From NCBI GenBank assembly GCA_964030475.1, contig CAXIPT010000005.1:186001-250000 (forward strand): 64,000 nt of DNA, given 5' to 3'. The stretch comes from Tethya wilhelma (lineage: Eukaryota; Porifera; Demospongiae; Tethyida; Tethyidae). Under the pieces are notes generated by a model. That model was not told where the DNA came from, did no database searches, and saw nothing but the letters and a program-made list of their open reading frames with translations. Within the stretch, counting starts at the first letter, position 1. Each line of letters opens with the position of its first letter. Positions 33,830 through 46,113 of the stretch are shown one piece after another. The position numbers and the translations under genes were made by a program.

Positions 33830-35380
33830 AACAGGCTAGGTTTTCTCATTAATTTTTTCTGGACAAAAAGAGCCATTAGCAGCACTTTGGGGCTTTGCAG
33901 AAGGTACCTGCTCGGTAACCTCAAAATTCTCTTTGTCACAAGACTGTGCTTCCTCAGCAAGCTCAACTACAGGATCAAATGATCTGAATACACTTTCCAG
34001 CTGATATCTGTTGAGTTTCAGATGTACGCTCATAAATACAAAGGGCCTTCAAACTTCGATGTCCTGACTTTTCAGCAATGATTTTTTCAGGTACTCCAGT
34101 ATTGAACATCCGTGTGATAGCAGTAGCTCTAAGAGAGTGGTTGGTGTAATGGACATCAACCCCTGAATCAGTTACTATGTCAGGTAAGAAAGTTTTCAGC
34201 TTATTTATCCCAACACGGCTTTTACAATACCATGGCTTACTGTCAGAAGGTGGCACCTTCTCTAGAGGACGAAGATAAAAGCCAGGAGGTTTGGGTGGCA
34301 ACTTTGATAAATAGAAGTCTAGCAGACGTACCACACACCTGTCTGAGTCAGGAGAAGCATACACTCGATTGGTTTTGTCCGTAGAGTTGATATCTTTAAA
34401 CCTGTGTTGATTATTCTTCGAAATAAACTCTATATACACTTCTGCAGAATATACACTCCTGTCAGGTGGGCAACGAGTTACTTGCTGCACTTGTAAATCA
34501 TGATTCTCTTGAACACCTCTATAAGGACAAAATTTAGGCCTATGCTACAAAGGACAGCTCTTTGAAGTGTCTTTGGAGTTGTATATACAAGTACCTGTGT
34601 CTCCTAAAAGATATTTTCATGCTCAAAAGTGACTGGGGCACTTTTTTTGGTCACCCCAATCCCTTCTTGATGAAGATCACTGGTTAGCGTGTCAAGTGTA
34701 AGCTGCAGGTCACGAAAATCTGGATTTGTCTTGTCCAAAATAGAAAAAGGTGCTTTGGACTCTTTCAAAATCCTGTTGAGTCCACTGAGAAGAGACCTAA
34801 TACTGCTTGGAGGATATTTTTCACCATCTTGATTCCTTGCTTCAAGTGTGAAATAGCACATATACTTACAGACTTTCTTCGCATCGTGACAGTGCAACAT
34901 GTAGATCCGCGGGGGCAGGATCTAGAGGCATCAAATTGTTGCGCCCTTCAACCCAAGCACAAAAAGCTCTCTCAGCCTATTCGTTGTTCTTTTTAGTGTT
35001 CAATGGCACCACTCCTTTTGCCGCTTTGGTCGCCTCTTTCTCAGAAACTGTAGCAAACCTAGATAATGACGATGCTGAGTCTTGCTTGTTTTTCTTTTGT
35101 AGGGACAACTTGAGCTTTTTCTTTGGAGGGCTGCTATCTAGCCACCCATCAGGAACAAATTTTGGATCTAGCATTGACTCCAACTCTTCTAAACTTAGAT
35201 CAGCATATTCAGAAGTATTTTCTTGAATCTGCTCCAAAACTTTGCTAGAAAACACAGAACCAAATTGCTCAGCCGTTCTTCAACACTGACGAAAAAAGTT
35301 TGACCTTTTCATACTACAAACCAGTTAATGCACCGTCGCAAGTACTCTACGTAAATTATTGGGTGAGGGGAAGTTCGAGA
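33830..35380 (-). mobile_element. Crypton-type tyrosine-recombinase transposon
   Basis: Three coding blocks on the minus strand: 35255-34977 (acidic/basic N part, LEELESMLDPKFVPDGWL), 34900-34604 (helical core-binding part, PPSSIRSLLSGLNRIL) and 34490-33975 (catalytic domain). The catalytic block shows the tyrosine-recombinase pattern: NHSLRATAITRMF (H-x-x-R), SGHRSLKAL (H/R) and IYERTS (Tyr nucleophile). The family is the DUF3504/KIAA1958-like branch found in metazoan Cryptons. The element lies in the Ig to signal-exon intron of the left receptor copy and is absent from the right copy. It is probably inactive: the blocks are in different frames with no obvious single transcript. Confidence 0.75.
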
Positions 35381-36009
35381 AGGTCATGTAGCATGAGGCA
35401 AATATACACCTATAGAGCTGTTCTTTGGTAAGAATAGTCAAACACCTAGCCTTTTGGATATTGGCTGCATCTTCAGAATTCACTTTTTTGCTCTAACACA
35501 AGAAAAAACTTAGCTCAATACTCTAGCAGACTGATCACACGCACCTGCTGGTAGTCTACGTCTAGAGCAGTGGACATCATGCATGTGATTTAGGATACCA
35601 GGTTTCCCTTCTTTCTGTGAGTGAAAGGTCAAAGGGGAGCCTGGGGACAAAGATATGATTTTATCGCTACAGTACAAGTAGGAATTACCTGCAGTGACTG
35701 TAAACAGCAAATGAATTACTGACACTGTAACCTGCAAATGTACAATATCAAGCAAAGTTTAACCCCAAACACTCAACAAAACCCTCTCATATATAGTCAT
35801 CATTTATAATAATTTAATAATAGAAGATTTATATACATTATTGCATGACTGGGAGGGTAATATGGGGAAATATTGTTCAGCTCGAGGGTGGCAGTATTGG
35901 CCCGACCAACGGGAGGGACAATACAGAGCCCAAGAGCTGAATATTTTCCCAATATTGCCTGACCTTTGGAGGGCAATAATAGATGACTTCATGATAATTA
36001 GTGGCATGC

Positions 36010-37500
36010 AAGCATGGATTGGGGCGAGCACGAGCAAGCGCATGAGCATAGAGTTTTGCATGTGGGCGGAATAAACTCGTTGCAGGCTCTCCCCTATATA
36101 CTCACTGTGCATGAAAGGGGAGCCTAGTAGGTTATGTGGGAACGAGGCTAGTGCATATTGTTTGTTATAGCACTGGTGAAAGAGTATGGCATAATTATAC
36201 AAGAGACACTGGACTTGGCTAAATTGGTTGTTGACAATTTCTTTGAGTCTGCAGTTATCTCATTATACTGCTCAGGCAGGACTCCATTGATTCTCTCTTG
36301 CCATGGCCAGTTAACAGTTACTCTCTTGGCCACCTACGCCCGGGGTTTCAGCGTCATGCATGCATTAAATCTTAGCAGCTATAGCTGTTGTATTAGTTCT
36401 GAGTTATCGGCAGTTCAATAGCTTCTCAGACTCTGAGCTCAGGGTTTTCAGTGTAGTTTAGAGCCTCTCACTGGTGGCTGTTCTAGCTTCTGCTCTTGTT
36501 ATCCAGTGGTATTGACATCCATCCATACACCCAACATTACTGCTGCAGTAGTTTATTCAGCTGTGAAACTCACAAGTTCAGTTTGCCTGCTCAGTGGTTT
36601 TATACATGGCCACTGCGTATAAATTATGCGTGGTATGATTTTAGCTGACAAATTAAACCACAGCCACTTGAACACAAACCACGTATGTACTAAATAATAG
36701 TTAGAGGACGAGTCCAAGGTCTCTGTTATAGTTATACCATAATTCCCGTTCTACTATGGTATAGGTATTATATATCCGTTCTGATTGGTTGTTTGAGCTC
36801 ATATGTCTAGTAACAAAAATACCCAGTAACGGTTATTTTTTCATTTAGAACAAAAAACCTGCCTTGTCTTCTCTTGCAAGCTTGTAACAGGTTTCTTTTT
36901 TGACTGCAGCGTCGTCTCAAAATAGGTAAGGGTCAATAGAATTACAAATGACGGCTTGACTTTCGCTAAAAATTGTCCAGAAAGCACAAATTTTGTATTG
37001 GAAAAGCAAAATGTTTCAGAAAAACTTCAATCTTGTATCAGAAAACTTCGATCTTGTATCAGAAAACACAAACTTGCTTTTACTTTTCCAGAAAGCACTA
37101 AAATTTCTCTCTGCTATCACCGTCAACGCGCAGCTATTGCACAACTGAGGCACTAGTTGTTGGGAGGAGTTTCCTGGGTGGTACCAAATAAACTAGCGCT
37201 TGAGTCGAAGAAACAAAGCTTAGCACTGCATGAGTAAAGCAGTCTGCAGCACTGTAATGTTTTTCTTTTCTTAATTTGCTACACAAACTGAAAGAAACAG
37301 CTGTATAAACCAACCCAAAAATGGTTACCAAGGTAAAATTTGTTGCATGCACCATACTACTGCATATGCAAATATGCCAGTAGTAAATTATGTTTTTTTC
37401 TTGTAAAAGTACATGAGCAGGGAAATATCTAACCACAAACAGGGAAATATCACTTTTATTCCCTGGCTGTAACCTAGGATACAAGGCTAAATAGGATATA
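36010..37500. other. Interior of long-TIR element, no gene seen
   Basis: Short open frames only, no domain or splice chain. A block at 36950-37130 has internally repeated TCAGAAAACTTC / TCTTGTATC units. Confidence 0.4.
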
Positions 37501-37691
37501 TACGCTATTTAGAGGCCTGAAGGCCCGAGGCTGTAGTAGTCTGGCTTGCCAGACTCTTTGCAATGAATGGAAGAGTGAAAGAAGTCTTCCAAGCACGCAC
37601 GTGCGAAGAGTCTGGCCTGCCAGACTAAGGCTGTAGCGTCCCGAGCGTAGCGAGGGCGCTACTAAGGGCCTGAGGGCCTCTAAATAGCGTA
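37501..37691. mobile_element. Palindromic MITE
   Basis: TACGCTATTTAGAGGCCTGA ... GCCTCTAAATAGCGTA termini, with a nested inverted pair AGTCTGGCTTGCCAGACT / AGTCTGGCCTGCCAGACT inside. Confidence 0.85.
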
Positions 37692-38253
37692 GAGACCATT
37701 GGACGAGGCCTCTAACTTGTTTAGAATATAGGCCTAACGGCCCTAGCAACAAAACAGAACAAGAAATTCTATTGGATAGCCGCAAATTATCTAGCTACCA
37801 TAGATACGTACAGTTGAAAATTCATCTTGGTTCCAAGTTTGCTCTTTGTCAAGCTAGTTACGTAGACTTGAAAGATTCATTTTGGCTTACTCTCAAGTTT
37901 GTCAAGCTATGGACTGTCCTCCGTAGATACTCGAGCTACTTACGGCGAGTCTTCAAGCCTTCTTTTCTTCTTGTTGCCAGCTGACCCAGGTGGGAGTGGT
38001 TTTGAAATGAGTTTAGAGGTCAAACTTTAAAAGCACAGCGCTAACATAGCTGACCTGCTAGCGCTTGAACAAGCTGGATGGTTTTTCAAGAAAACAAGAG
38101 AAGACACTGGTAGTATTATTGTTTGAATATAATATAGTTTGCCTCAGGCACTTAGAAGACCTGCAGGTCTCTATTGAGCTTTGTAGGTCTCTAAGCTCAG
38201 TAGAGACCTGTGATTGACCAATCAGATTACAGTATTAATTTTGTGACAACTAG

Positions 38254-38580
38254 TGTAGGTATAGCTGCAGCTGTATATAAGTAGTACCTGTGGTTACTAG
38301 CTATGTAAATTGACCCATGTCTCTAACATGTAGATCTTGTAGTGATAATTAAAAAGTGTGCAATAACCCTCCTGCAATATGGGAGATTATTATATGACTA
38401 GTGTTCTATAAGCAATCTGATTGGTCAGTAGCTGGGCAATATTCTCCCATATTGCATGGAAGGTTATTGCACACTTTTTAATTATCACTACAAGATCTAC
38501 ATGTTAGAGACATGGGTCAATTTACATAGCTAGTAACCACAGATACTTGTATATGTACAGCTGCAGCTATACCTACACAT
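38254..38580. repeat. Long foldback, about 130-bp arms
   Basis: TGTAGGTATAGCTGCAGCTG ... CAATAACC at 38254-38384 is repeated inverted at about 38445-38580 with few mismatches; loop about 60 bp. Confidence 0.9.
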
Positions 38581-38795
38581 AGTGCATACTGTTCAAGTGG
38601 CTGTGGTTTATTGCTGAAGAATAATTATCATGAAGTCATATAATAAATCTATTATTGCACTCCAAAGGTCGGGCAATATTGGGGAAATATTCAGCTCTTG
38701 AGCTCTGTATTGTCCCTCCCGTTGGTCGGGCCAATACTGCCACTCTCGAGCTGAATATTTCCCCATATTGCCCTCCCAGTCATGCAATAATATAT

Positions 38796-40116
38796 GCAGT
38801 TGGATATAACATTACCACACAGGGAGGGAAAGAAGATCAGGAGAGACAGCCTCTCAGAGAGAACGTAGGCTTGAGCAAGATAGGTCTCATGCTGAAGACA
38901 GAAGATCAGGCCTGAGAGACAGCCTCTCAGACTGAACATAGGCTTGAGCGAGAGAGGTCTTGGGCTCGTGCAAGGAGGTCAGAGACTGATCTAACACCAG
39001 CATTATTTGGGCAACCAGCTGTGATCCAGAAGATGAGAAAGTTTCACAAGGCAATGTCAGAAATTACCCACCTGTGATACATGTTTGGAATGTTTTCCAA
39101 ACCAGTCCTGTCTGTATCAGCTCAGCCCAATGGTTCTGTTGAGTGTAGGAGATGCTGACAAGAAGATTGACCATTGCGTAATCTATATACCAACGGGTAT
39201 CTTCGACTATTACCGACTTTTGTAACACTATAGTCTATAGTCTATATAGCCAGAGCTATCTCGCTTCGGCTCGCCCACCAATGCGTGCATTCCCCTAGTA
39301 ATACTTATATAGTTACTATACTAAGTTAAGTACAGAGGTAGCGGGCAATAACTTCCCGTATTGCCCTGCTGTTATTGCCCACTTGCAGAAATTTGTTTGC
39401 GCTATGCTCAGCCAATCACGCTGCACAAAAAATCAATTTTTCGCGTGAATTTTAACCAATCACAGATATTCGTTGCTACGGTATAAAAGAAGGCTGCATA
39501 GAAACCACTGCCAGTTTTTTTGTGAATGCTTGGAGAGGTAAAAAGTATGCTACCTTTGAAGTNGTTTTGCATCAAATTTTACCACTCTGTATCATGAATA
39601 ACTAATTATACATGTTATTCAACCCCTCAAACTACCATCTTAAAAAATAAGTGCCAACAAAAAGTATAGCTTACTGAAAACTTCTGTCCAGGTAGTAGTA
39701 AGAAAATGATCCAGTTTCTCTTGGAAAACTTCTGCTTTAAAACTTCACTCTTTCAAAGAGAAGGGGTTCAAAGAAGGTTGGTCCACTGTTTACATCGTAT
39801 CTCAGCTCCAGTAGGTGCTATGAAGCTCAAACAAAGACGAAAAGAATCAGCAAAGGCAAGCGTTTTCAGCCGTGTTTACTGCCTCCACGTGTTTTTAACG
39901 GTATTCATAGAGCGCACGTGTAAAGCAGAGCAAGCTGTTGCTATGGGCCAGCAGGATGCGTTGCTACGTGATGTTCAATTTTTTTGCGTGGGCGACTAAA
40001 TGTCCGCATACGTATGGCATTGAAACACCCGGTACCCGTGCTCTCCTTCCTCATTTTCGAAGAAAATATTCGCGAAGGAGGAGCCTGGGAACGAGGCTAG
40101 TACATGTACAGTCATA
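38796..40116. other. Intergenic spacer, no gene seen
   Basis: Includes a 65-bp imperfect tandem duplication at 38840-38960 (GAGACAGCCTCTCAGA ... ATAGGCTTGAGC). There is an N at 39563, an open frame 39706-39999 without recognisable domain, and a foldback end GGAGGAGCCTGGGAACGAGG at 40077-40096. Confidence 0.4.
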
Positions 40117-40728
40117 GTCTCGTCCCCAGACCCCACCCCTTCTCCAAGGAGAAAGAGGGTCTGGTATCTTTTGAGCGATTTCCCGGTTGTGCTGAGTCGA
40201 CTAGTCAGCAGTGAAACTGGATGTCATGTGACGAGTGTGTGTGTCTGTGTATGCACGTACTTTAAACAAGCTAGGAGCAGAGCTAGCTCAATTAGCTATA
40301 AATCTGGTGTGCGTGTGTAGGGAACCAATCACTAGAGCCGCCTGGTCAACTAGATTACAATGTCTGATTGCTTACCAGATCCATCCTGGCTTTAATTTTA
40401 TAGCCCAATTAGCACGATCTACTTTTTCACTAGTAAAACTCTTCTGTAAGCGATTTCTACACTTCTATACAATATTTGAGACGTTCTGTTGTAAGCGATT
40501 CACGCAAAGCTATTAAAGTTCCCCGATCACTGTACTGAGACATCTCGAGTCTCGTGAGATATGCAATTGAAAGGATGACTTTCACGTGAAAACTCGAATG
40601 CTGCAATCTGATTGGCTTACCTGTTTTCACGACTGCTGACTCAGCACAACCAAGAATTCGCTCAATTGAGACCAGACCCTCTTTCTCCTTGGAGAAGGGG
40701 TGGGGTACCGGGTCTCTGGGGACGAGAC
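40117..40728. mobile_element. TIR element family D, copy 1
   Basis: Starts GTCTCGTCCCCAGACCCCACCC, ends GGGTCTCTGGGGACGAGAC, with CTTCTCCAAGGAGAAAGAGG inside each end. Flanked on both sides by GTACAGTCATA (40106-40116 and 40731-40741), a likely target-site duplication. 612 bp, no ORF. Confidence 0.85.
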
Positions 40729-41261
40729 TAGTACAGTCATAGACTACGTAACCGGGATTGCTGACTTCTCACGTGAGCAGTATAGTCCTGTACTTTGTCC
40801 TTGGACAAGGTGTGTCGTGGTTTTGTTGAGTGAAAGATGCAGCTGGCGGCTAGTATAGCGGCTAAGCCCACATAAAAAGAGCGCAGATGCAGCTGCTGTT
40901 ATTGTGCACCAAAATGGCCGCCCGCGGGTAATCCCGCGCCGCGTTTTTACGTCACATGAATAATGATTAGCAGTGACCGTGGCAGCTGTTCTGATGTAGA
41001 GGTAATGCTACAACATTGCACAATGAACATTATAAGTTATAAGTTCACAAAAAATTACAGATGCATGTGAATTTTGAGAGAGGACAACCCTCTCTCGGCT
41101 TCTGGCAAGACTGAGAGCCCTTTGTGAGGAGCACACTACCGAGCTGGTAGTTTGTAGCTAGCTCACCTGCAAAAAGGAGATGCACATCAGGTATAAAATA
41201 ACTTTCAGAGCACAACAATTATGATCTTACTACTTACAGAATAAAATTTATCCTTTCTAGT
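40729..41261. other. GC-rich spacer, possible promoter-like CpG patch
   Basis: 40910-40960 is unusually GC-rich (GGCCGCCCGCGGGTAATCCC) and contains an ATG followed within 12 nt by a possible donor. No downstream exon could be linked with confidence. Confidence 0.3.
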
Positions 41262-41660
41262 CGTAACAACACTTCTTGACACAAGCTCTTCTGGCCCACA
41301 TGGAGGTGATGGTGCAGGTCCAAGTACTACCGGTGGCAGGGGAGCCAGTCATGGTGGTGGCAGGGGAGCCAGTCAAGGTGGTGGCAGGGGTGCCAGTCGC
41401 GATGGTGGCGGTGGTGGCAGGGGTATCTATGGATACAGTGATAGCATCCCTCCAACTCTCGGTGGTGATCACAGATGTGAACAGTTTGTGTACACCATGT
41501 GTAATGACAGAATCTCGATCTCCAAGTTTCCTTGTGGGAGGTGCAGCTGCTAATTCTAGGAATAAGCACAAGCGATACCCACTATATAAAAAGTTTTGGA
41601 AGCTCTTCCATGATATAGGCATGTGGAGACATGAAGACTATCTGGCAAGGTCTTCATGAC
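41262..41660 (+). other. Open exon-like block with 24-bp minisatellite
   Basis: After a ttctag acceptor at 41261 one plus frame is open to 41547 and encodes a Gly/Arg/Ser-rich repeat (GGRGAS units) from about four 24-bp units at 41329-41425. Two other frames on both strands are also open, so the coding frame is not decided. No family recognised. Confidence 0.3.
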
Positions 41661-41970
41661 AGTCAGTCAGTGATCCCCGAGAGATCTTGCATGCCTAAAT
41701 GTGTAATAGATGTAAGTATGCACTAAAATTATTAGTAAATGTTAAACACATCCATTTATCTGTACATTACACACATGCACACACAGAAAGTTTGATTTAG
41801 ATACCCCAACCCCGAAGGAATGCCATACAAAGACTATGAATCTACTTTTGATGCTAGCTACTAATTACTCTTACATTGTCATTATCCAAGTACTTTCCAT
41901 CATCATTCATGTTATCTGCTATCCTTATATTTGAACGAATGGGTTGTCGTCATCTTCTGTCCTGTGCCAC

Positions 41971-42004
41971 GGTGTGTGTATGTGTGTGTGTGTGTGTGTG
42001 TGTN

Positions 42005-42087
<83 letters not shown>
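41971..42087. repeat. (TG)n microsatellite with assembly N
   Basis: Nearly pure TG over about 117 bp; N at 42004 suggests collapsed or unclosed repeat. Confidence 0.95.
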
Positions 42088-42090
<3 letters not shown>

Positions 42091-42935
42091 AGAGACAGAG
42101 AGACAGATAGAGATACATGGATTGACAGTCACGTAAACATTCAAGGATTGGACTTACTTCTGATTGACCAGATAATGACACATGACCACCGATGACTTGG
42201 GAACTGGCCCAGGTTCGAATGACAGAATGTGTCGTGCTTTCCATGAACACTGGAACTGTGCACGGACAACATGACCAACCTACATGTGCACATACATCAG
42301 AGCAAACCACGGGCTGGGACAGACCAATACAGAAGTCTTCTAAAGTCTTAGCCTCCAACACAAACAGTCTCTGGTCTCCCTCACATGCTTCGGCTTCGGT
42401 GGGAAATCCTAAAAAAATTCTCTCTAATTTATGGTGTTTCACAAAATAATAGACAACCCAGCAGACCATACTGACCTGAGTTTCTCAAAAATGAGACATT
42501 AGAGGGACGCTGGGCACTTGATTCACTACTGAGTGATGCTTAAATTATTTGCCAGCAAGGTCAAACAAAGCCATCATAAGCTCATAATTGTTGAGTGTCT
42601 GTGAGCCAGTTGTAGTCAGCAAGTCTCTAGCAGTGCTCAGCCTTCCACAAAAAGCATTCTTCTCAACTCGCTTCGCCATTTTGTTCGTTCAAAAGGACGA
42701 AATATACGCGCAGAAGGGAAAGTCGCGATGTTTGAGACACATGATATGAATAACAGTGCGCAAATTTGAAAAGAGACGCACTGCTTTGAATTTGAAATGG
42801 CGAACGGGCGCCATTTTGTTGAATGTCGCGAAATTCATGCCGGCCACGCCCTTTTATACTCCGCCTCTTCGTTTAATTTCGAATTTCCGGTGGGAGGGAG
42901 GCTAGGAACGAGGCTAACACGAGCAGGGCCAGAGC
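42088..42935 (-). other. Possible small gene or transposon remnant, unassigned
   Basis: Minus strand: an ATG at 42678 opens MAKRVEKNAFCGRLSTARDL and ends after 44 codons; 42469-42100 has an open frame with several Cys (CSDVCAHVGWSCCPC). They could be exons of one gene but no clean donor and acceptor join them. The flank 42700-42880 is GC-rich, with GGGCGTGGCCGGC also found at 45410-45430. Confidence 0.3.
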
Positions 42936-44066
42936 TATACAGTCTACGCTAAGACCCGGGTTACGTGGCTGATTACTTCCGGTAAATCAAATGTACAGGG
43001 ATATACGGGAGGAAAAATTGAATTTAGTTACTGTACTCCAACTACTCTTATACCAATTCAGTAAATGTACAACAGTTATAAATTATAAAATATTGTTAAA
43101 CAAGGATTAAACAAGCCCTGCATACTCCAGAAACAAGCTCCTCTGTGGTTGTTGGTCTGTGGTGAGTCCAGATTTCAGCTGAAAGTTTCAGAATGAGCCA
43201 ACTAGAGGTCACCGGACAACTTGATGCGAAACATGCTCCAGTCTTCATATTTCTAGTGATTATACTACACAACCATTGCTACATTTTAATATAAAAAATT
43301 AGTAACCTACCCAAGATCATACTGAATAAGCAACCACTGAAAATCATGAAATTTTAGCTATTTCAGGTGATTGTTTCTTGGCAGTTGAACAGCTACACTC
43401 AGAAATACTCCTATATAGAATAAATTTAACTTAGAAAAGCTCAATAAAACTATTGAGAAGTCTTGATATTCTTTATGTACTGGATGACAGTCCAATTCTC
43501 ACATGTACTCTGAGCCACAGTCCTGTCCCTTCAATGTTCAGTTCACTGGACAACTTGATGCGAAAACTCACAGCAAGATAAGTTTTGAATCATAGATTAA
43601 TTACATATTCAACTCTCAGAATTCCAACGGTTGCTAGAATAGTCTTCCATTTGAGTCATGTTATTCACTTACAAACTCTTGGAAAAGTTCATTTTTGGCA
43701 GCTCAAATTACCTGCGTGACGTCATAAATGGGTGTGGTTTTAGTTAATAATAAGCGCGTGTTCTTAGTAACCACGCAGTTGTCCTTCGTATTTCGTGGTA
43801 AAGAAGTCGGGATTGTTTCATCAGACTCTTCAAAAGAACTTAAATTGTCAATTACATTGCAAATATTTGACTTTTGACTTTCTTTGGTGTATATGTGAAC
43901 GAGACTTCTCATTTTCAGTTATTTCGCGTACGTTAAATTTTAAACAACTTTCTTACGTATAGTGATCACGTGCAGTTAAAATGTTATGTAATTTATGTTT
44001 GTAGGAGTGGCCAAAGTACATGATTTCGATCACGGTCGATACCCGGGTCTTAGTGTAGACTGTATA
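42936..44066. mobile_element. TIR element with CAGTCTACxCTAAGACCCGGGT ends
   Basis: Left TATACAGTCTACGCTAAGAC, right the complement with one mismatch, flanked by TA. About 1.13 kb. Minus-strand exon candidate 43912-43707 lies inside. Confidence 0.75.
43707..43912 (-). CDS. First-exon candidate inside a TIR element
   Basis: ATG at 43912, 68 codons (MRSLVHIYTKESQKSN ... ), ends ACGCAG|gtaatt. Rich in Ser/Thr/Asn, no domain recognised. No partner exon found downstream, so it may be a transposase start or a chance frame. Confidence 0.3.
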
Positions 44067-44077
44067 CGGTATTTGTT

Positions 44078-45457
44078 TTTAAACGAGGAGTTCGCGTTTA
44101 TAATGACGCAATTATTCACCCGCGTTCGTTTTGAACCACTTCCGGGGTGCGGGGTATAAATAGAAAAATCCCCGGCCACCACCTTTGACCTTTTGCGCAG
44201 ACGTAAAAAATTGTCGTCATGGCGCTTGCAGAGCTCCTTTTTTCTCTTTGCTACAACTACGCACTACGACGCTTATATACCTTCCACAAATTACTTGCAC
44301 AGTAGTAGTGGTTTCCAAATAAAAACTACCTGTTATGTCCTTTTGTAAACAATACAAAGAATTTGGTTTGTTTCTGTGGTCTTAGTATTCCATGGCAGCC
44401 ATTGACAATATTGTACAGCAAATATAGGCAGTAACACTGCCAATACAGACATACACTATTATTTTTACAAATTATTAACAACAAGAGCACATCTTTGTAT
44501 AAAACAATACACAATTCTTGCGCTAGTTTCTGCATCAATGGACACTGTACCAAGACAGTACACCATTCTAGTCACTCTCACCGAGGTCTCTTTGAGTATG
44601 TGAAGAGTAGAGCAATATTTGGCTGATTTCATGTCCTGCAAAATAGTTTGGATTAGAAGGTAAACTGCTACAGTAGTTTATGCAAAATAGAAGTACTATG
44701 AATTGCTAACAATAGTGTTGTTGTTTTTTCAGTTACCGGGATCATGATGGTGAGTCAAGTAGGTATCTACAGACGCTGTAGAGAAGGAACACGAAGAGAG
44801 TACATGGTACACTGGTTGTGGTGGAGTTGGCGCTCTCTTCTATCTTTATCATCAAGTTGAAGCCACCATCGACATATCCTGACCCTCACTATTCGGCCAT
44901 GAACACCACCTGTATATACCCCTACCACACATATAAGAACTGTTACACTAAAATGTGTGTGTATTTTGTTTTCTAACTCTGTAAGTACTGACCTGAGCTT
45001 GAGAAATAGAACCACTAGATGGCTCAGAACCAATGGACTGACTCCAAATATTTATAGCAGCTACAAGCAGCAGTGCAAGCTTCATTTTTGAGACTTGGAG
45101 AGACCCTGGGTGTCATTGACCGTCCTATCAGTCTTCAGACACGCAAAAACGAGTCCTTTTCACTTTCACTCAAGAAGTTTATTCCCTGGCATGGTAAAAG
45201 AACGCTTCTTTCTCAAAATGCACGTAGTTTTCTTCAAAAACTGCAACAATTGTTCATTTGTGGCGCTCTCTGTGTCGCTCCAAGTTTGTGCAGCTGTTTT
45301 GGTTAGTAAAACTCAGTAAAACATAGTGTAAAACCCGTGCGAGTAAGTCCCTTGCTTAGTTACCAATTTTCTAAAGTAAAAAATTCCGACGCCATTTTCA
45401 GACGGCGCGAATTTCGTCCCCGGCCACGCCCTTTTATACGCGAACTCCTCGTTTAAA
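44078..45457. mobile_element. TIR element with TTTAAACGAGGAGTTCGCGT ends
   Basis: 20-bp inverted termini at 44078-44097 and 45438-45457. Internal TATA-like GGTATAAATAG at 44154. About 1.38 kb. Carries a signal-peptide-like exon at 45085-44993. Confidence 0.75.
44993..45085 (-). CDS. Signal-peptide exon inside a TIR element
   Basis: ATG at 45085, 31 codons beginning MKLALLLVAAINIW, a typical secretory signal, ending GCTCAG|gtcagt in phase 0. The nearest acceptor (atacag at about 44915) leads in phase 0 to a stop after six codons; in another phase it opens a longer frame. So either a tiny secreted peptide or a captured gene fragment. Confidence 0.4.
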
Positions 45458-46113
45458 CGAAATCCCAAATGATGTATATATATAATATACAAAGTGTCTC
45501 GAGACACGGTAGTCCGTATACTTTCCTATTGATTTTGTATTGCCTGTTTATAGTATCCGGATTTACCGGCACTCTAGCGTGCAGGCGTAGAGTCACGGTT
45601 CCATTGACTACGTAGCTACAGTATATTTAGCTTAGTATACGGACCCGGGCCTGGAGGCACAGCGTATAATATATTTAATATGAAGGTTCTTTTCCGAAGG
45701 AGAAAGCGACAAATGGATTCTGTGCAGGTAAGTTTTACCAATAGGGTGTTTGTACATAATTTTCAATTTGAGCTTCACCAGTCTGGCAATGAGTCCTCAG
45801 TCTAAAGTATACTAGTCATATGGAGAAGTTAAGGACACATTGACACCGCAGTCTCACACTTTCTCACACCTTTTAGGGTATGGGCAAAATGTATGGAACA
45901 CCAACATTTTACAAGCATAAATTGTTATCCATTGAGTTTTACAAAATAATTAGCCTGGCACTAGATTCTACACAGCATTAGCTTTAAAATGATAGCAAAA
46001 AGTTTATTGTTCCTGCTTTGGATTTCTCAGACAAATTGTAATAAGCTTTTGTCCAATCGTATAGGAAAAATATATGTATTTGATGAACTAGGCTACTTCA
46101 GTGATAAATAACT
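45458..46113. other. Intergenic, no gene seen
   Basis: Contains an ATG at 45680 (basic short frame, RRRKR-like) followed by a possible donor CAG|gtaagt at 45728, without a recognisable second exon. Confidence 0.3.

Larger units (their letters stand above)
27615..35731 (-). pseudogene. Ig/FN3 receptor, left copy L, without TM and tail
   Basis: Exons 35731-35689 (hydrophobic signal-like, VTVSVIHLLFTVTAG), 33429-33091 (Ig-like, 113 codons, CRSDSNFTYTC ... VQCRD), 32981-32697 (FN3-like, 95 codons), 28595-28525 and 27852-27615. All are open and in matching phase. The following TM, tail and stop exons present in the right copy are absent; repeat B occupies that place. The product would be truncated or secreted. 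Protein differences from the right copy are few (for example TV against NV, FSTI against FTTV), so the duplication is fairly recent. Confidence 0.8.
27600..35835 (-). repeat. Left arm of large inverted duplication
   Basis: Exons and introns here match 47205-53290 in inverted orientation. Shared exon lengths are identical for four of five exons (43, 339, 285, 71 nt). The arm is longer than the right one because of inserted Copia, TTAA-element and Crypton sequences. Confidence 0.9.
35837..38795. mobile_element. Long-TIR element at the inner edge of the left arm
   Basis: About 165 bp at 35837-36005 (ATTATTGCATGACTGGGAGG ... GACTTCATGATAATTA) recur inverted at 38627-38795. The interior (2.6 kb) has no transposase that I can recognise and holds two smaller foldbacks. 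It starts within a few bases of where homology to the right arm stops. Confidence 0.7.

Noticed and set aside
37134..37785. Minus-strand frames over 37134-37785
   Set aside because: They run through a palindromic MITE and its flank and have no family signature.
41257..41659. Gly/Arg-rich (GGRGAS) frame as an RGG-box RNA-binding protein
   Set aside because: Arises from a 24-bp minisatellite open in several frames on both strands; no start or partner exon.
41876..42469. Open frames made of Val-Cys or Thr-His repeats
   Set aside because: They are translations of the (TG)n microsatellite and contain an N; no evidence for coding.
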